Source: Lachnospiraceae bacterium GAM79
Lineage (GTDB): Bacteria; Bacillota; Clostridia; Lachnospirales; Lachnospiraceae
Assembly (NCBI GenBank): GCA_003584705.1
Contig: AP018536.1
Coordinates: 2,914,001 to 2,978,000 of the forward strand
Length of the DNA stretch: 64,000 bases
Direction: 5' to 3'
Positions 15,485 to 23,636 of this stretch are shown piece after piece. The translations under genes were made by a program, and so were the position numbers. Each line of letters opens with the position of its first letter. The stretch's first letter is position 1. The notes under the pieces are model-generated. The model saw nothing but the letters and a program-made list of their open reading frames with translations, was not told where the DNA came from and did no database searches.

Positions 15485-15654
15485 GGGCGGTGTTACATAT
15501 ACGCCCTTTACGAACGCCTAAAGGCGTTCCCTTTCTTCCTGTGTCTGATCCGTTCTTAACGCTCACGAGCCTTGTAAGGCTCGTGGCTAAACGGAACAGC
15601 CCCAGTCAGAAACCCGATTTTCAGTCTGATAGTCCATGCCTATTCATGCTATCA
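15485..15654. other. Candidate oriT / replication origin: clustered hairpins upstream of rep
   Basis: Four inverted repeats in 170 bases: GGGCG/CGCCC (15485-15506), GAACGCCT/AGGCGTTC (15512-15529, two-base loop), CACGAGCCTT/AAGGCTCGTG (15564-15585, two-base loop) and TGATAG/CTATCA (15627-15654). They lie in the non-coding gap between rep and the XRE regulator, where Tn916-type elements keep oriT. No nick-site consensus was recognised. A 76-residue plus-strand open frame here looks spurious. Confidence 0.45.
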
Positions 15655-15770
15655 AAGTGAAAATATATCTTTTCTATGCTTACTCAAGCGTGTGATTGAC
15701 CCTAGCGTGCTTAATCACTCTATCTGATACGATAATAACGCCATTAGAATTACTTGTCAAGAAGTTTTTG

Positions 15771-15799
15771 TTGACTTTTGGATATATATTAAGTATGAT
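15771..15799 (+). promoter_or_regulatory. Promoter of the XRE regulator
   Basis: TTGACT (15771-15776), 17-base spacer, TATGAT (15794-15799). Confidence 0.75.
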
Positions 15800-15849
15800 A
15801 TGCTTATAAATACCATGAAAAGCAACGAAAGGAGCGGTTATACTAAGTT

Positions 15850-16521
15850 ATGGAGGGTTATATAAAGAAAATCAGTTTCTTAGGAGAGAACATACAAACC
15901 ATAAGAAAACACAGGAAAATGAAACAACAGGAGCTTGCGGACAAAATCGGTATCAATATGCAGAGCCTTTCCAAGATTGAACGTGGTGTGAATTATCCTA
16001 CCTTTGATACGTTAGAGAAGATAATGGACGTGCTGGGTGTAACGCCCAATGAATTGTTATCAGGGGAATGGAAGTATATCGACCACACCGAGCCATATAT
16101 CATGGACGTTATCAAACGGGAACAGAATTTTAATGTTTCTTTAGATTATCTGTCTGAAAATGAATTTTTCAATGACGAAAGAGAATGTAGATTTTACATG
16201 GAATATAAACTCATACAGTATATTCATAACTACATTACCAATGAGGTTACGGAGTTGGAAGAACTTATGGAAATCAAGCAGTTGATACAGCGTCAGAAAT
16301 TGGAACGCATAATGAAAGTGCATAAGGAAATGCGAGGGTTAGACCGATACAGAGAACAGCCCAAAGAGTATAAATACCATGACCCTTATGATGATTGGAT
16401 ATTCCGTCAGCTTGCGGATATTGACAACAGAAACAACATTCCCGACACTTCGCCACAATCAGATTTCAATGAGGCGGACTATGACGATTATCTAAAAGAG
16501 AAATGGAACAGAGGACTTTAA
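15850..16521 (+). CDS. XRE-family transcriptional regulator of the element
   Basis: 223 residues. Residues ~12-70 form a Cro/CI-type HTH (ENIQTIRKHRKMKQQELADK, then SLSKIERGVNYPTFDTLEKI). The remaining 150 residues are acidic and helical with no recognised domain and may handle oligomerisation or signal binding. Role inferred from position: it controls either rep/xis/int or cargo. The AAAGGAG site is about 15 bases from the ATG, a long spacing. A strong terminator follows, so it is monocistronic. Confidence 0.85.
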   Translation: MEGYIKKISFLGENIQTIRKHRKMKQQELADKIGINMQSLSKIERGVNYPTFDTLEKIMDVLGVTPNELLSGEWKYIDHTEPYIMDVIKREQNFNVSLDYLSENEFFNDERECRFYMEYKLIQYIHNYITNEVTELEELMEIKQLIQRQKLERIMKVHKEMRGLDRYREQPKEYKYHDPYDDWIFRQLADIDNRNNIPDTSPQSDFNEADYDDYLKEKWNRGL

Positions 16522-16551
16522 TTTTCCTCTTGCATGAAAGATACAGCAAAC

Positions 16552-16614
16552 AAAAAGCCCAGTAAAGAGTGCAAAGCACCACCAATGGTGGCAAGGCTCT
16601 TGACAGGGCTTTTT
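16552..16614 (+). terminator. Terminator of the XRE regulator gene
   Basis: AAAAAGCCC (16552-16560) pairs with GGGCTTTTT (16606-16614) around smaller internal stems (CACCA/TGGTG); TTTTTCTTTT follows on the plus strand. Confidence 0.85.
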
Positions 16615-16747
16615 CTTTTCTGTGGTGGGTAATCAAGAGGAAAAAGGGATAAAAGTTGATTTATGGTAAATCAGACAAAAGCGACACAGGTATCACAATA
16701 TGAGCTGACGCTACATAAGAATAATAACTGGAAGATTGTATAAATTA

Positions 16748-16796
16748 TTGACATACATGCACCTTGCATGATATTCTATACATGTAGGGTGCATGT
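16748..16796 (+). promoter_or_regulatory. tetR promoter with palindromic operator
   Basis: TTGACA (16748-16753), 18-base spacer, TATTCT (16772-16777). A long inverted repeat, ACATGCACC (16755-16763) with GGTGCATGT (16788-16796), brackets the -10 box and suggests autorepression by the TetR protein that follows. Confidence 0.65.
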
Positions 16797-16812
16797 ATAA
16801 GGAGGTGGAAAA

Positions 16813-17436
16813 TTGCCACGAAATAAATATCCAGAGGAAACTGTCCAAAAAATACTAGATGCTTCTTTAAAACTGTTTTTAGAAAAAGGATATGAAGAAA
16901 CAACAGTATTAGATATCATAAGTGAAATGGGTGGATTGACAAGAGGAGCTTTTTATCATCATTTTAAATCAAAGGAAGAAGTTTTTGACGCTTTATGTGA
17001 AAAACTGTTTTATGAAACAAATCCTTTCAAGAAAGCAAAAAATCATAAAGAACTGAACGGATTGGAAAAACTAAAATTTGTCTTAAAAACTTCATTTGAT
17101 GAAACGGAACATCATCAACTAAGTATAGCGTCCATGCAACTCATGGGAAGTCCTGCTTTTTTAAAAAAATTGATTGAAAGCAATCAAGAGTTGGTTCCCA
17201 TGTATCAAGAATTGATAGAAGAAGGAATACAGGACGGTTCTATAAAAACAGAACATTCAAAATTATTAGCGGAGCTATTTGTTCTTTTAACTAACTTTTG
17301 GTCAATACCTACGATATATCCAATGACATCAGAGGAAATGTGGGAAAAGTTTCTAATGATTAAAGAGATTACAGATAAGTTAGGGCTTCCAATAATTGAT
17401 GATGAAATTGTTGAATTATGCAAAAAAAATTCATAA
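16813..17436 (+). CDS. TetR-family repressor of the ABC exporter
   Basis: 207 residues from a TTG codon preceded by GGAGGTGG. The N-terminal TetR_N HTH covers about residues 9-55 (ILDASLKLFLEKGYEETTV then GGLTRGAFYHHFKSKEEVF). The C-terminal ligand domain is family-typical but unassigned. It lies directly before an ABC exporter gene whose promoter carries a related ACATGT palindrome. The simplest reading is a ligand-released repressor of itself and the exporter. AT content is high, like the rest of the element. Confidence 0.88.
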   Translation: MPRNKYPEETVQKILDASLKLFLEKGYEETTVLDIISEMGGLTRGAFYHHFKSKEEVFDALCEKLFYETNPFKKAKNHKELNGLEKLKFVLKTSFDETEHHQLSIASMQLMGSPAFLKKLIESNQELVPMYQELIEEGIQDGSIKTEHSKLLAELFVLLTNFWSIPTIYPMTSEEMWEKFLMIKEITDKLGLPIIDDEIVELCKKNS

Positions 17437-17481
17437 AGAAAATAAGATTGTCGTAAGGCAATTTTATTTTCAGACATATAC

Positions 17482-17501
17482 ATACATGTAACATGTATAA
17501 T
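17482..17501 (+). promoter_or_regulatory. Operator and -10 box of the ABC exporter gene
   Basis: A perfect palindrome ATACATGT-a-ACATGTAT (17482-17498) overlaps TATAAT (17496-17501). It shares ACATG half-sites with the operator at 16755-16796. A TetR dimer bound here would block polymerase. Confidence 0.6.
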
Positions 17502-17521
17502 TTATATTAAGGAGAAAGATT

Positions 17522-19207
17522 ATGAAACTCTATATTAAACAGAATAAAATTTTATTTTTATTAACCATTTTAACAAGTGTAATTGCTTCTTTAGGATATG
17601 TGTTTATGGCTGTCCTTTTGCAACGATTATTAGATATAGCCGTAGAAAAAAACATGCAACAATTTACGGGAATGATTTTATTTTCGATTGTTTATTTTGC
17701 AATGCTAGGGATTTTTCTCTATCTTCAATCCTTGCTTAGCAAAAAAGTTATATGCAGAATTATGCGTCAAGTTCGTTCTGATGTATTTCGTGGAACAGTT
17801 AATTATAGTATAGAAGAATTTGAGAAAAGAAATACTGCTGATTATATATCAATTATTACAAATGATGTAAAAATGATAGAGGATAATTTCTTACTTCCTT
17901 TTTTTGAAATAGTACAATATACAGTTATATTTATTTCCTCTTTCGTGTTAATGATTTACTTTGATATTATCGTGACTATATGCGTTATAGTAGCGATTGC
18001 TATCATGTTTCTCATTCCGAGTTTATTGGGAGGGAAATTGGAAAAAAGACAAAATACATTTTCTTCTAAACTGGCAGATTTCACAGGTAGTTTAAAAGAC
18101 ATTTTATCTGGATTTGAAATCATTAAGTCCTATTCCATGAAACAATATGTAATTCAGCGATTTAACAAAGAAAATTGTGAAACTATCCATTCTAAATACA
18201 ATGTAGATAAATTGCTTGCGTTAAATGAGGGACTATCTTCTTTTCTTGCTCTTATGGTTCAGATAGTTGTTTTGTTTTTATCCGCCTATTTCATTATTAC
18301 AGGACGTATAACAATAGGTACATTATTGGGAATGGTGCAAGTAAGCAGTAATTTAGCCAACCCACTCATTATGATATTTACCAACGTTCCTAAAATAAAA
18401 AGCATACAACCTATTATTGAGAAATTGCATAGTATTTCTGAGCATTCTTCAAATGATTTACATAAGGAGCATGTAACTTCATTTAACCATCATATTCTTG
18501 CTGAAAACTTATCTTTTTCCTATGATACGCAAACACAAGTTTTAAATGAAATGAACTGTATCATTGAAAAAGGAAAAAAATATGCTGTTATAGGAAAAAG
18601 CGGTTGTGGAAAAAGCACTTTTATAAAGTTGTTAACAGGTTATTATTCTGATTATAAAGGAACACTCCTATATGACGATAGAGAATTAACTCAGCTAGTG
18701 AAAGAAGATGTAGTACAACTATCTTCTATCATTCATCAAAATATCTATCTATTTAACGAAACTATATTCGACAATATCTGTTTACACGAAGATTATCCAA
18801 AAGAAATGATTGACAAAGTTGTAAAGGAAAGTGGACTAGATAAATTTATATCTGAACTTCCAAACGGGCTATTCTATCAAGTCGGAGAAAATGGTTCTAA
18901 TTTGTCTGGCGGACAAAAACAAAGGATTGCGGTTGCACGAGCTTTGATTAGAAACAAACCTATCTTAATATTAGACGAGGGTACGTCTGCTATTGATATG
19001 CAAACAGCCTATGATATTGAGAGCAGGTTACTCAAAATGAACGATTTAACACTTATAACAATTACTCATAATTTGGAAGAAAAACTGTTGAAAAAATATG
19101 ATGAAATTATTTATATGGAAAATGGAAATGTTAAAGAACAAGGTTATTTTCAAGAACTTGTTAATACATCGTCTTGTTTTTCAGAATATTTGCATTTAAA
19201 GGAGTAA
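17522..19207 (+). CDS. ABC exporter half-transporter (TMD-NBD)
   Basis: 561 residues: six membrane segments (about 1-300) followed by an ATPase domain (about 330-560), the type IV exporter arrangement of MsbA/BmrA-like half-transporters. Walker [10 protein letters not shown], signature NLSGGQKQR, Walker [12 protein letters not shown] and H-loop THN are all intact. It should work as a homodimer, as no second half-transporter is present. Control by the upstream TetR protein suggests export of a toxic compound or peptide, but the substrate is unknown. It is the main cargo of the element, at AT content clearly above the chromosome. Confidence 0.9.
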   Translation: MKLYIKQNKILFLLTILTSVIASLGYVFMAVLLQRLLDIAVEKNMQQFTGMILFSIVYFAMLGIFLYLQSLLSKKVICRIMRQVRSDVFRGTVNYSIEEFEKRNTADYISIITNDVKMIEDNFLLPFFEIVQYTVIFISSFVLMIYFDIIVTICVIVAIAIMFLIPSLLGGKLEKRQNTFSSKLADFTGSLKDILSGFEIIKSYSMKQYVIQRFNKENCETIHSKYNVDKLLALNEGLSSFLALMVQIVVLFLSAYFIITGRITIGTLLGMVQVSSNLANPLIMIFTNVPKIKSIQPIIEKLHSISEHSSNDLHKEHVTSFNHHILAENLSFSYDTQTQVLNEMNCIIEKGKKYAVIGKSGCGKSTFIKLLTGYYSDYKGTLLYDDRELTQLVKEDVVQLSSIIHQNIYLFNETIFDNICLHEDYPKEMIDKVVKESGLDKFISELPNGLFYQVGENGSNLSGGQKQRIAVARALIRNKPILILDEGTSAIDMQTAYDIESRLLKMNDLTLITITHNLEEKLLKKYDEIIYMENGNVKEQGYFQELVNTSSCFSEYLHLKE

Positions 19208-19214
19208 AGCACTT

Positions 19215-19424
19215 ATGATTAGACTTAAAAAAAGGGATATTAAAAAAATGTTAAAATACGGAGCTAAATTAAGCGGTGTTCCATTATCAGAGATACAGGA
19301 AGATATACAAGCGACCATTGATGAAGAAATGAACAGCTCTGACCCAGAGGTGCAGGCAAATTTTAAAAAGTATTTTGGAAACAAACGACCTACACCAGAG
19401 GAATATATTTATATTCTAAGTTAA
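19215..19424 (+). CDS. Small uncharacterised protein downstream of the exporter
   Basis: 69 residues; AAAGGAG lies ten bases before the ATG and only seven bases separate it from the exporter, so the genes are one operon. The N-terminus is basic ([14 protein letters not shown]) and the rest acidic, with a [10 protein letters not shown] ending. No membrane segment or known motif. I do not recognise the family. It could be a regulator or an immunity-like accessory of the exporter (weak inference). Confidence 0.6.
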   Translation: MIRLKKRDIKKMLKYGAKLSGVPLSEIQEDIQATIDEEMNSSDPEVQANFKKYFGNKRPTPEEYIYILS

Positions 19425-19469
19425 AAAGAAAAAGATTTAATACATTTATGCTGTAAGGGGGTATAATCT

Positions 19470-19587
19470 ATGGAATACTTTAAGCATAGAACAAAATAAT
19501 CTAGTCCAACTTAACAGCATACAATTAACAACTGAATATACAGCTTTAGAAGCTCGTACAAACACTATGTTTTGTGCGGGCTTTTTT
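19470..19587 (+). promoter_or_regulatory. Possible leader peptide plus terminator ahead of the sigma gene
   Basis: AAGGGGG precedes an ATG at 19470 opening a nine-codon frame (MEYFKHRTK, stop at 19499). A hairpin follows, AAGC-CG-ACAAA (19550-19562) with TTTGT-CG-GCTT (19570-19582), and CTTTTTT. This is either the terminator of the exporter operon or an attenuator in front of the Orf7-like gene. Confidence 0.45.
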
Positions 19588-19662
19588 CTTACCATTTTTC
19601 TGTATTGGTATAAGCGGTATTCCGTTTATATATTTCAGCATTAGCAGAAAGGGGGTGAGATT

Positions 19663-20082
19663 ATGAGGACATCTTCTTTCGAGCATATCGTCAGATTACA
19701 GTTTAATTCTTTAATGCTGATTATCATTAAGAACAAATTAAAAAGTCGATACAGACAGCTTGTAAGACGTTCTAAACGTGAAGTATTGTTTTGTGAAATA
19801 GCAGAAACGAAACAAGTTGAACGTGGAACGAATGATACCTGTTTTTATGATTGTGTATCATTTGAAGTCTTGCACTTTACTATTTATGTATCTGATGAAA
19901 CACTCGGTACAGCTTTACATAGACTGTCAGAAAAACAGCGTAGTGCGATTTTATTGCGTTATTTTCAAGGCATGAACGACAGAGAAATTTCGGAACTGTA
20001 CCATGTATCACGTTCAGCTATTTTTAGCAGAAGAAGTAGAGGACTAAAGAAGTTAAAAATGCTTTTAAGCGAAAGGAAGTAA
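19663..20082 (+). CDS. Orf7-like sigma-70 family factor of Tn916 elements
   Basis: 139 residues with a good AAGGGGGTGAG site. The C-terminal half (about 80-135) is sigma region 4: LSEKQRSAILLRYFQGMNDREISELYHVSRSAIFSRRSRGLKKL. Region 2 is reduced, as in Orf7 of Tn916, which together with Orf8 activates element gene expression when resistance-gene transcription reads through. It is placed next to the Orf8-like gene with a five-base gap, the same order as in Tn916. Its target on this shortened element is unknown. Confidence 0.85.
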   Translation: MRTSSFEHIVRLQFNSLMLIIIKNKLKSRYRQLVRRSKREVLFCEIAETKQVERGTNDTCFYDCVSFEVLHFTIYVSDETLGTALHRLSEKQRSAILLRYFQGMNDREISELYHVSRSAIFSRRSRGLKKLKMLLSERK

Positions 20083-20087
20083 AAAGA

Positions 20088-20327
20088 ATGAGCAAAGATT
20101 ATGGCTATCCCTCTTTTGAATTGATTTGCAGAGCGTCAAGTGGAGATGAATTGGCAATCAGAGAAATTTTGAAGTTTTATGACGGTTACATTTCCAAATT
20201 ATGCTTGCGTCCTTTTTACCACTCTGAAAGTGGTAAAATCATTATGCAGGTTGATGAAGAACTAAAAGGAGAAATTTATACAGACATGATAAAAGCAATC
20301 TTGAAATTTGAAATACGAGTGAAGTAA
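20088..20327 (+). CDS. Orf8-like helix-turn-helix protein (HTH_16)
   Basis: 79 residues. The pattern FELICRASSGDELAIREILKFYDGYISKLC and the later VDEELKGEIYTDMIKAILKFEI match the short Orf8/HTH_16 proteins that accompany Orf7 sigma factors in Tn916-type elements. It overlaps functionally with, and follows by five bases, the sigma gene. A hairpin terminator comes 20 bases after the stop. Confidence 0.82.
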   Translation: MSKDYGYPSFELICRASSGDELAIREILKFYDGYISKLCLRPFYHSESGKIIMQVDEELKGEIYTDMIKAILKFEIRVK

Positions 20328-20348
20328 TCAACTGTATAAAAGAAAATC

Positions 20349-20379
20349 GGGAGATACACGGTTATTTGTGCTATCTCCC
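20349..20379 (+). terminator. Terminator of the Orf7/Orf8 operon
   Basis: GGGAGATA (20349-20356) pairs with TATCTCCC (20372-20379), extended by CAC/GTG inside; a short T-rich stretch follows. Confidence 0.65.
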
Positions 20380-20412
20380 ATAGTGGTTTTATGTCATATC
20401 AAGGCTCATTCA

Positions 20413-20435
20413 ATCGTGGTAAATTAGTGGTAAAA
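20413..20435 (+). other. Right-end integrase arm-type repeats
   Basis: ATCGTGGTAAAT (20413-20424) and AGTGGTAAAA (20426-20435) repeat the left-end motif in the same orientation. The element end should lie within about 100 bases to the right; I see no clear core-site duplication. Confidence 0.5.
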
Positions 20436-20510
20436 TGAGTGTTTCAATATACTTCAAAATGCTTGAATGTATAGTGTTTATGCGGATAATTGAAAATTAG
20501 ATATAAAATT

Positions 20511-21017
20511 TCAATCAATATCTATTATATCTTTCTTTCCTTTAGTGTACAATCCCCTATTATCAGCATACTTACTTTCCAGTTCTTCCTTCACCCTCTG
20601 ATACTGCAAAGCCATATTCTCATTAGCATTTAGACAATCTCTAAAATGAATATAATTCCTCCACTCAGTTCCCTTCCACTTCACAACATGAATATGGTGT
20701 GTCCTGATATCCTTTTCCATATCACCCATTACATAAAGAATCTGATTTTCCACATCCGAACCACGATAAAAGATTCCATCCTTCTGTAACTGCTCATTAT
20801 ATGACATTATTTTCTCAAAATCAGTTACCCCAACAGCAATATCAATAATCGGTTTTGCTTTAATTGCTGGTATTGCTGTACTTCCAATATGTTGTATATC
20901 AACAGCATCATCACCTAATATAGATTTAAGGTTTTTGATTGTTTGAATGGCAGCCTCATCCCACTGTTTATCATGTGGTTCAAGCTGCACTGTTCCTCTT
21001 TTTAATCCTAATGACAT
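20511..21017 (-). CDS. GrpB-family (UPF0157) nucleotidyltransferase-fold protein
   Basis: 168 residues, normal for the GrpB family. The motif DIQHIGSTAIPAIKAKPIIDIAVGV (about 40-64) includes the GS and the two acidic residues of a nucleotidyltransferase fold, and HIHVVKWKGTEWRNYIHFRDCLNAN follows. Biochemical role is not established for the family; some members are proposed to modify CoA-like or nucleotide substrates. It is the last gene of an operon with the HD hydrolase and the Nudix-pyrophosphatase fusion, 16 bases downstream of the latter. Confidence 0.88.
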   Translation of the reverse strand: MSLGLKRGTVQLEPHDKQWDEAAIQTIKNLKSILGDDAVDIQHIGSTAIPAIKAKPIIDIAVGVTDFEKIMSYNEQLQKDGIFYRGSDVENQILYVMGDMEKDIRTHHIHVVKWKGTEWRNYIHFRDCLNANENMALQYQRVKEELESKYADNRGLYTKGKKDIIDID

Positions 21018-21033
21018 AGCAATCTCCTTAATA

Positions 21034-21789
21034 TTACATCACAATTTCACTGTCGAAATATTGTTCCTGAAAATGAATCTGTCTCCTGATTTCTTCCTTT
21101 GAAAAAGTTACTCCGTCAGGCACAACTACCCACTTTTCTTCTATATCATCTTTTCTATAAACAATGGCAATAATTTTCCCTGTAAACTTACCTACTGGCT
21201 CATTTACACCTAATATATAGGCATCCTGCTTCTCTCCATCTGGTGCCATAACTCCTTCAATGTAACCATAATTTATTGGATAATACATATCCTTATATTC
21301 AGGATGATAACTTCCTAATGGTCTATCGACTGTGACAGTTACTGTTGCTCCGATTATAGAATTACTTTTAACCCGTAAATACTTTTCTATCAATTTCGGC
21401 TGTATTAACGGATATGTCCAGTTCTCAGGCAAATCATCCATAAGCACAACTTTCTCCATTTCGCTATGTAATTCTGTTGCAAACTCTGTTATCTCTGCAA
21501 AACAAAGCAGTCCAAATGTTTCTTTACCGGTATCATTTACTCTAGTCTTACCTGTCACCGAATATACACATATTGGTTTTATCTCAAATTTGATAGCTCC
21601 AGTCTCTTCCTGCAACTCCCTTTTTGCTGTTTCAAAAATATCCTCCCCAGCTTCTCTATGCCCTCCCGGCACTTCATATGTATCTCTTTCTTTATGTTTG
21701 CAGAAAACCCACTTGCCGTTACTCTGTGAGATAATTACTGCAAATTTCAATAGTTCATCATTAACTGTATCATAAAATTTTACTTCCAT
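21034..21789 (-). CDS. Nudix hydrolase fused to an inorganic pyrophosphatase-like domain
   Basis: 251 residues. Residues ~1-135 are a Nudix domain with an intact box (GGHREAGED to RELQEETGA). Residues ~145-251 match the compact pyrophosphatase-like family of Firmicutes, with GATVTVTVDRPLGS, YPINYGYIEGVMAPDGEKQDAYIL and EKWVVVPDG. A Nudix enzyme releasing pyrophosphate joined to a pyrophosphatase would pull its reaction forward (inference). The ATG at 21789 shares its A with the TGA of the HD gene, so translation is coupled; an earlier in-frame ATG at 21807 is less likely. Confidence 0.85.
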   Translation of the reverse strand: MEVKFYDTVNDELLKFAVIISQSNGKWVFCKHKERDTYEVPGGHREAGEDIFETAKRELQEETGAIKFEIKPICVYSVTGKTRVNDTGKETFGLLCFAEITEFATELHSEMEKVVLMDDLPENWTYPLIQPKLIEKYLRVKSNSIIGATVTVTVDRPLGSYHPEYKDMYYPINYGYIEGVMAPDGEKQDAYILGVNEPVGKFTGKIIAIVYRKDDIEEKWVVVPDGVTFSKEEIRRQIHFQEQYFDSEIVM

Positions 21790-22424
21790 CACATTTTTCC
21801 TTCCCATTCCAGCATAAACTCATACAGAAATTCCTGCATTACAACCAGTCTATGTTCTGCCAGTTTCTTTCCCTCAGTCGTATTCATCATGTCTTTCAAC
21901 AAAAGCAACTTTTCATAGAAATGATTAATGCTTGTAGAATCTTGATTATTCCGATACTCTTCTTTATTCATTCCCATTTTAGGTTTTATTTCCGGATCAT
22001 AAATCTTTCTTCCCCTACTACCACCATATGCGAATGTTCTGGCAATTCCAATAGCTCCTATAGCATCAAGTCGGTCTGCATCCTGCACACATTTTCCTTC
22101 TATGGTATCAGGTACGACTGAATCAGTTCCTGCAAATGAAACCTCATCTATAATTTTGCATACCGCCTCTATCTTTTTACCATCTATTTTGTTAATTGTC
22201 ATAAAATCAACTGCATTTTTCTTGGTAACATAAGTGTCCGGAGAAAGCTTAATATCGTCAACATCATGTAACAGAGCCGCCAACTGCACTATTTTAACAT
22301 CTGCATTTTCCTGTTTTGCGATTTTAGTAGCCAGTTTATATACTCGTATTGTATGATAATAGTCATGACCACTACTGTCTCCCGAAAATATACCTTGTAT
22401 AAATCTCTTTTCATTATCTGTCAT
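21789..22424 (-). CDS. HD-domain metal-dependent phosphohydrolase
   Basis: 211 residues. The HD superfamily ligands are visible: H near residue 20 in SGHDYYHTIRVY, HD in LAALLHDVDDIKL (about 50-55), and D in CVQDADRLDAIGAIG (about 115). The overall layout resembles YedJ/YpgQ-type hydrolases, several of which cleave nucleotides or pyrophosphate-containing compounds. It is the first gene of a coupled three-gene operon (HD, Nudix-pyrophosphatase, GrpB), which points to nucleotide or pyrophosphate housekeeping. GGAG lies five to six bases before the ATG. Confidence 0.88.
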   Translation of the reverse strand: MTDNEKRFIQGIFSGDSSGHDYYHTIRVYKLATKIAKQENADVKIVQLAALLHDVDDIKLSPDTYVTKKNAVDFMTINKIDGKKIEAVCKIIDEVSFAGTDSVVPDTIEGKCVQDADRLDAIGAIGIARTFAYGGSRGRKIYDPEIKPKMGMNKEEYRNNQDSTSINHFYEKLLLLKDMMNTTEGKKLAEHRLVVMQEFLYEFMLEWEGKM

Positions 22425-22520
22425 ATTTTCTCCTAATCAACCTAACAAAGCAATATATTGATTTATGAAAGTCATTACTCCACCCACAAATAGAGCCAAC
22501 CTAGAGCCATTCGATAAAAC

Positions 22521-22560
22521 AAATGCCGGAAACCCGCATAAATACAGGCTTTCGGCATTT
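22521..22560. terminator. Hairpin in the gap between the HD operon and the Ntn hydrolase gene
   Basis: AAATGCCGgAAA and TTTCGGCATTT pair around an inner CCCG...AGGC region; T-rich sequence flanks both sides, so it can end transcription from the Ntn gene (minus) as well as plus-strand reads. A second short hairpin, AAAGGG/CCCTTT, is at 22744-22767. The rest of 22425-22815 shows no gene. Confidence 0.6.
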
Positions 22561-22815
22561 TAATCCGTTATTCAAACTCGGCAAATCCGAAGATATTACT
22601 AAATGTATTTGTTTAGTTTCCATCTCTTTTCTGCCGTTATTTTATCTCTGTTACATATATTATTTTGGCTCACTGATTTTCTGTTGCTAATTTGTTGCCA
22701 TAAAATCTATATTATCCTGATTTTGGAGATACCCTGATTTCAAAAGGGAAGTCTATTTTCCCTTTGAAAAGCACCTCGCTCTCCCCCTACTGTATTTTTT
22801 CTTTAGAATGGAGAG

Positions 22816-23619
22816 TCAGGGAGTTGCCTTTTTTGATATTGGTTGAACCATCGCATTAGCTTCGCGTTGTTTCGTATTCCAATCACATATTTCAAAATTT
22901 TCATTGTACCATCTTATATTGGACATTCCATATACATTTCCCATTTTTAATCCTTGATAATATGCTTGTCCATCTACAATCGTTCCATGATACATGCCAT
23001 TGAATTTGCTTCCATTATATAGACCAACTAGTTGCGGAATCCCTCCTGTATGCTTGTCCTTGACATTTTTTACAATATCACAAAAGCAATGGAAATAATT
23101 TCTACTTGTGCTTTCGTTATTTCCATTTTTGAACCTCAAAAAGTTCTCATCATATTCTTTTTTCCCACTTCCATCTGAAAAAAGGTTCTTTGACTTCTTA
23201 AAATCAGTATGTATTTTTATGTTCTCCCATATTATTCCATTCCAAAAGTATACGTTCGCATCAAATATTCTTTTTTTATTTCGCCCTATATGATATATTT
23301 TAATAATTCCATTATTAAGTTTGTATGCTGAATGTGCTCTTTTGATTTCATTAAAAATAATCTCACTTCTATCTTGATAATCCATATCTGCTGATAACAG
23401 CATTCCCACATCGCACATACTTGTTAAGCGAGTTAATATCTGATATGTAAATAATGTTTCTCCACAATACCCTAATATATCAGGAGTATTTTTTAATGCA
23501 AATGTCTTTTGGCTATAATCATAAAAGTTCCTATTATCAGAAATTCTACTATCACTGGCTATATATGCAGAACATGGGCCTCTCTGATCACAAGCCAACC
23601 ATCCTACAATTAATGTCAT
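22816..23619 (-). CDS. Proteasome-like Ntn hydrolase (uncharacterised)
   Basis: 267 residues. The start MTLIVGWLACDQ then CSAYIASDSRIS and the later ILGYCGETLF follow the pattern of proteasome-beta/HslV-type Ntn hydrolases: an N-terminal Thr exposed after Met removal, a GxxxAsDsR strand, and an internal xGyxG strand. The C-terminal half is not like known subunits. The bulk of the sequence is AT-rich. It stands alone, with no ATPase or second subunit nearby. Its substrate and role are unknown; self-compartmentalising orphan Ntn proteases exist in bacteria, and defence is one possibility. Assignment comes from pattern only. Confidence 0.6.
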   Translation of the reverse strand: MTLIVGWLACDQRGPCSAYIASDSRISDNRNFYDYSQKTFALKNTPDILGYCGETLFTYQILTRLTSMCDVGMLLSADMDYQDRSEIIFNEIKRAHSAYKLNNGIIKIYHIGRNKKRIFDANVYFWNGIIWENIKIHTDFKKSKNLFSDGSGKKEYDENFLRFKNGNNESTSRNYFHCFCDIVKNVKDKHTGGIPQLVGLYNGSKFNGMYHGTIVDGQAYYQGLKMGNVYGMSNIRWYNENFEICDWNTKQREANAMVQPISKKATP

Positions 23620-23636
23620 TTTTACTAATTCCTCTT

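Larger units (their letters stand above)
12620..20500. mobile_element. Tn916-family integrative (probably mobilizable) element, ends approximate
   Basis: Contains a Tn916-type integrase and excisionase at one end, a Rep_trans/MOBT-type initiator, and Orf7-like sigma and Orf8-like genes at the other end. The cargo is an XRE regulator and a TetR-regulated ABC exporter. Exact 12-base copies of ATCGTGGTAAAT lie at both ends (12801-12812, 20413-20424), as expected of integrase arm sites. Genes on the element are more AT-rich than the flanks. Coupling-protein, VirB4-like and other transfer genes of Tn916 are missing, so transfer would need a helper. The exact boundaries and target duplication are not visible. 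Confidence 0.8.

Noticed and set aside
15430..15660. 76-codon plus-strand frame between rep and the XRE gene
   Set aside because: Overlaps four hairpins of the candidate oriT and lacks a ribosome-binding site.
12600..20520. Exact element ends and target-site duplication
   Set aside because: I looked for matching core sites on the two AT-rich flanks and found no convincing pair, so only approximate limits are given.
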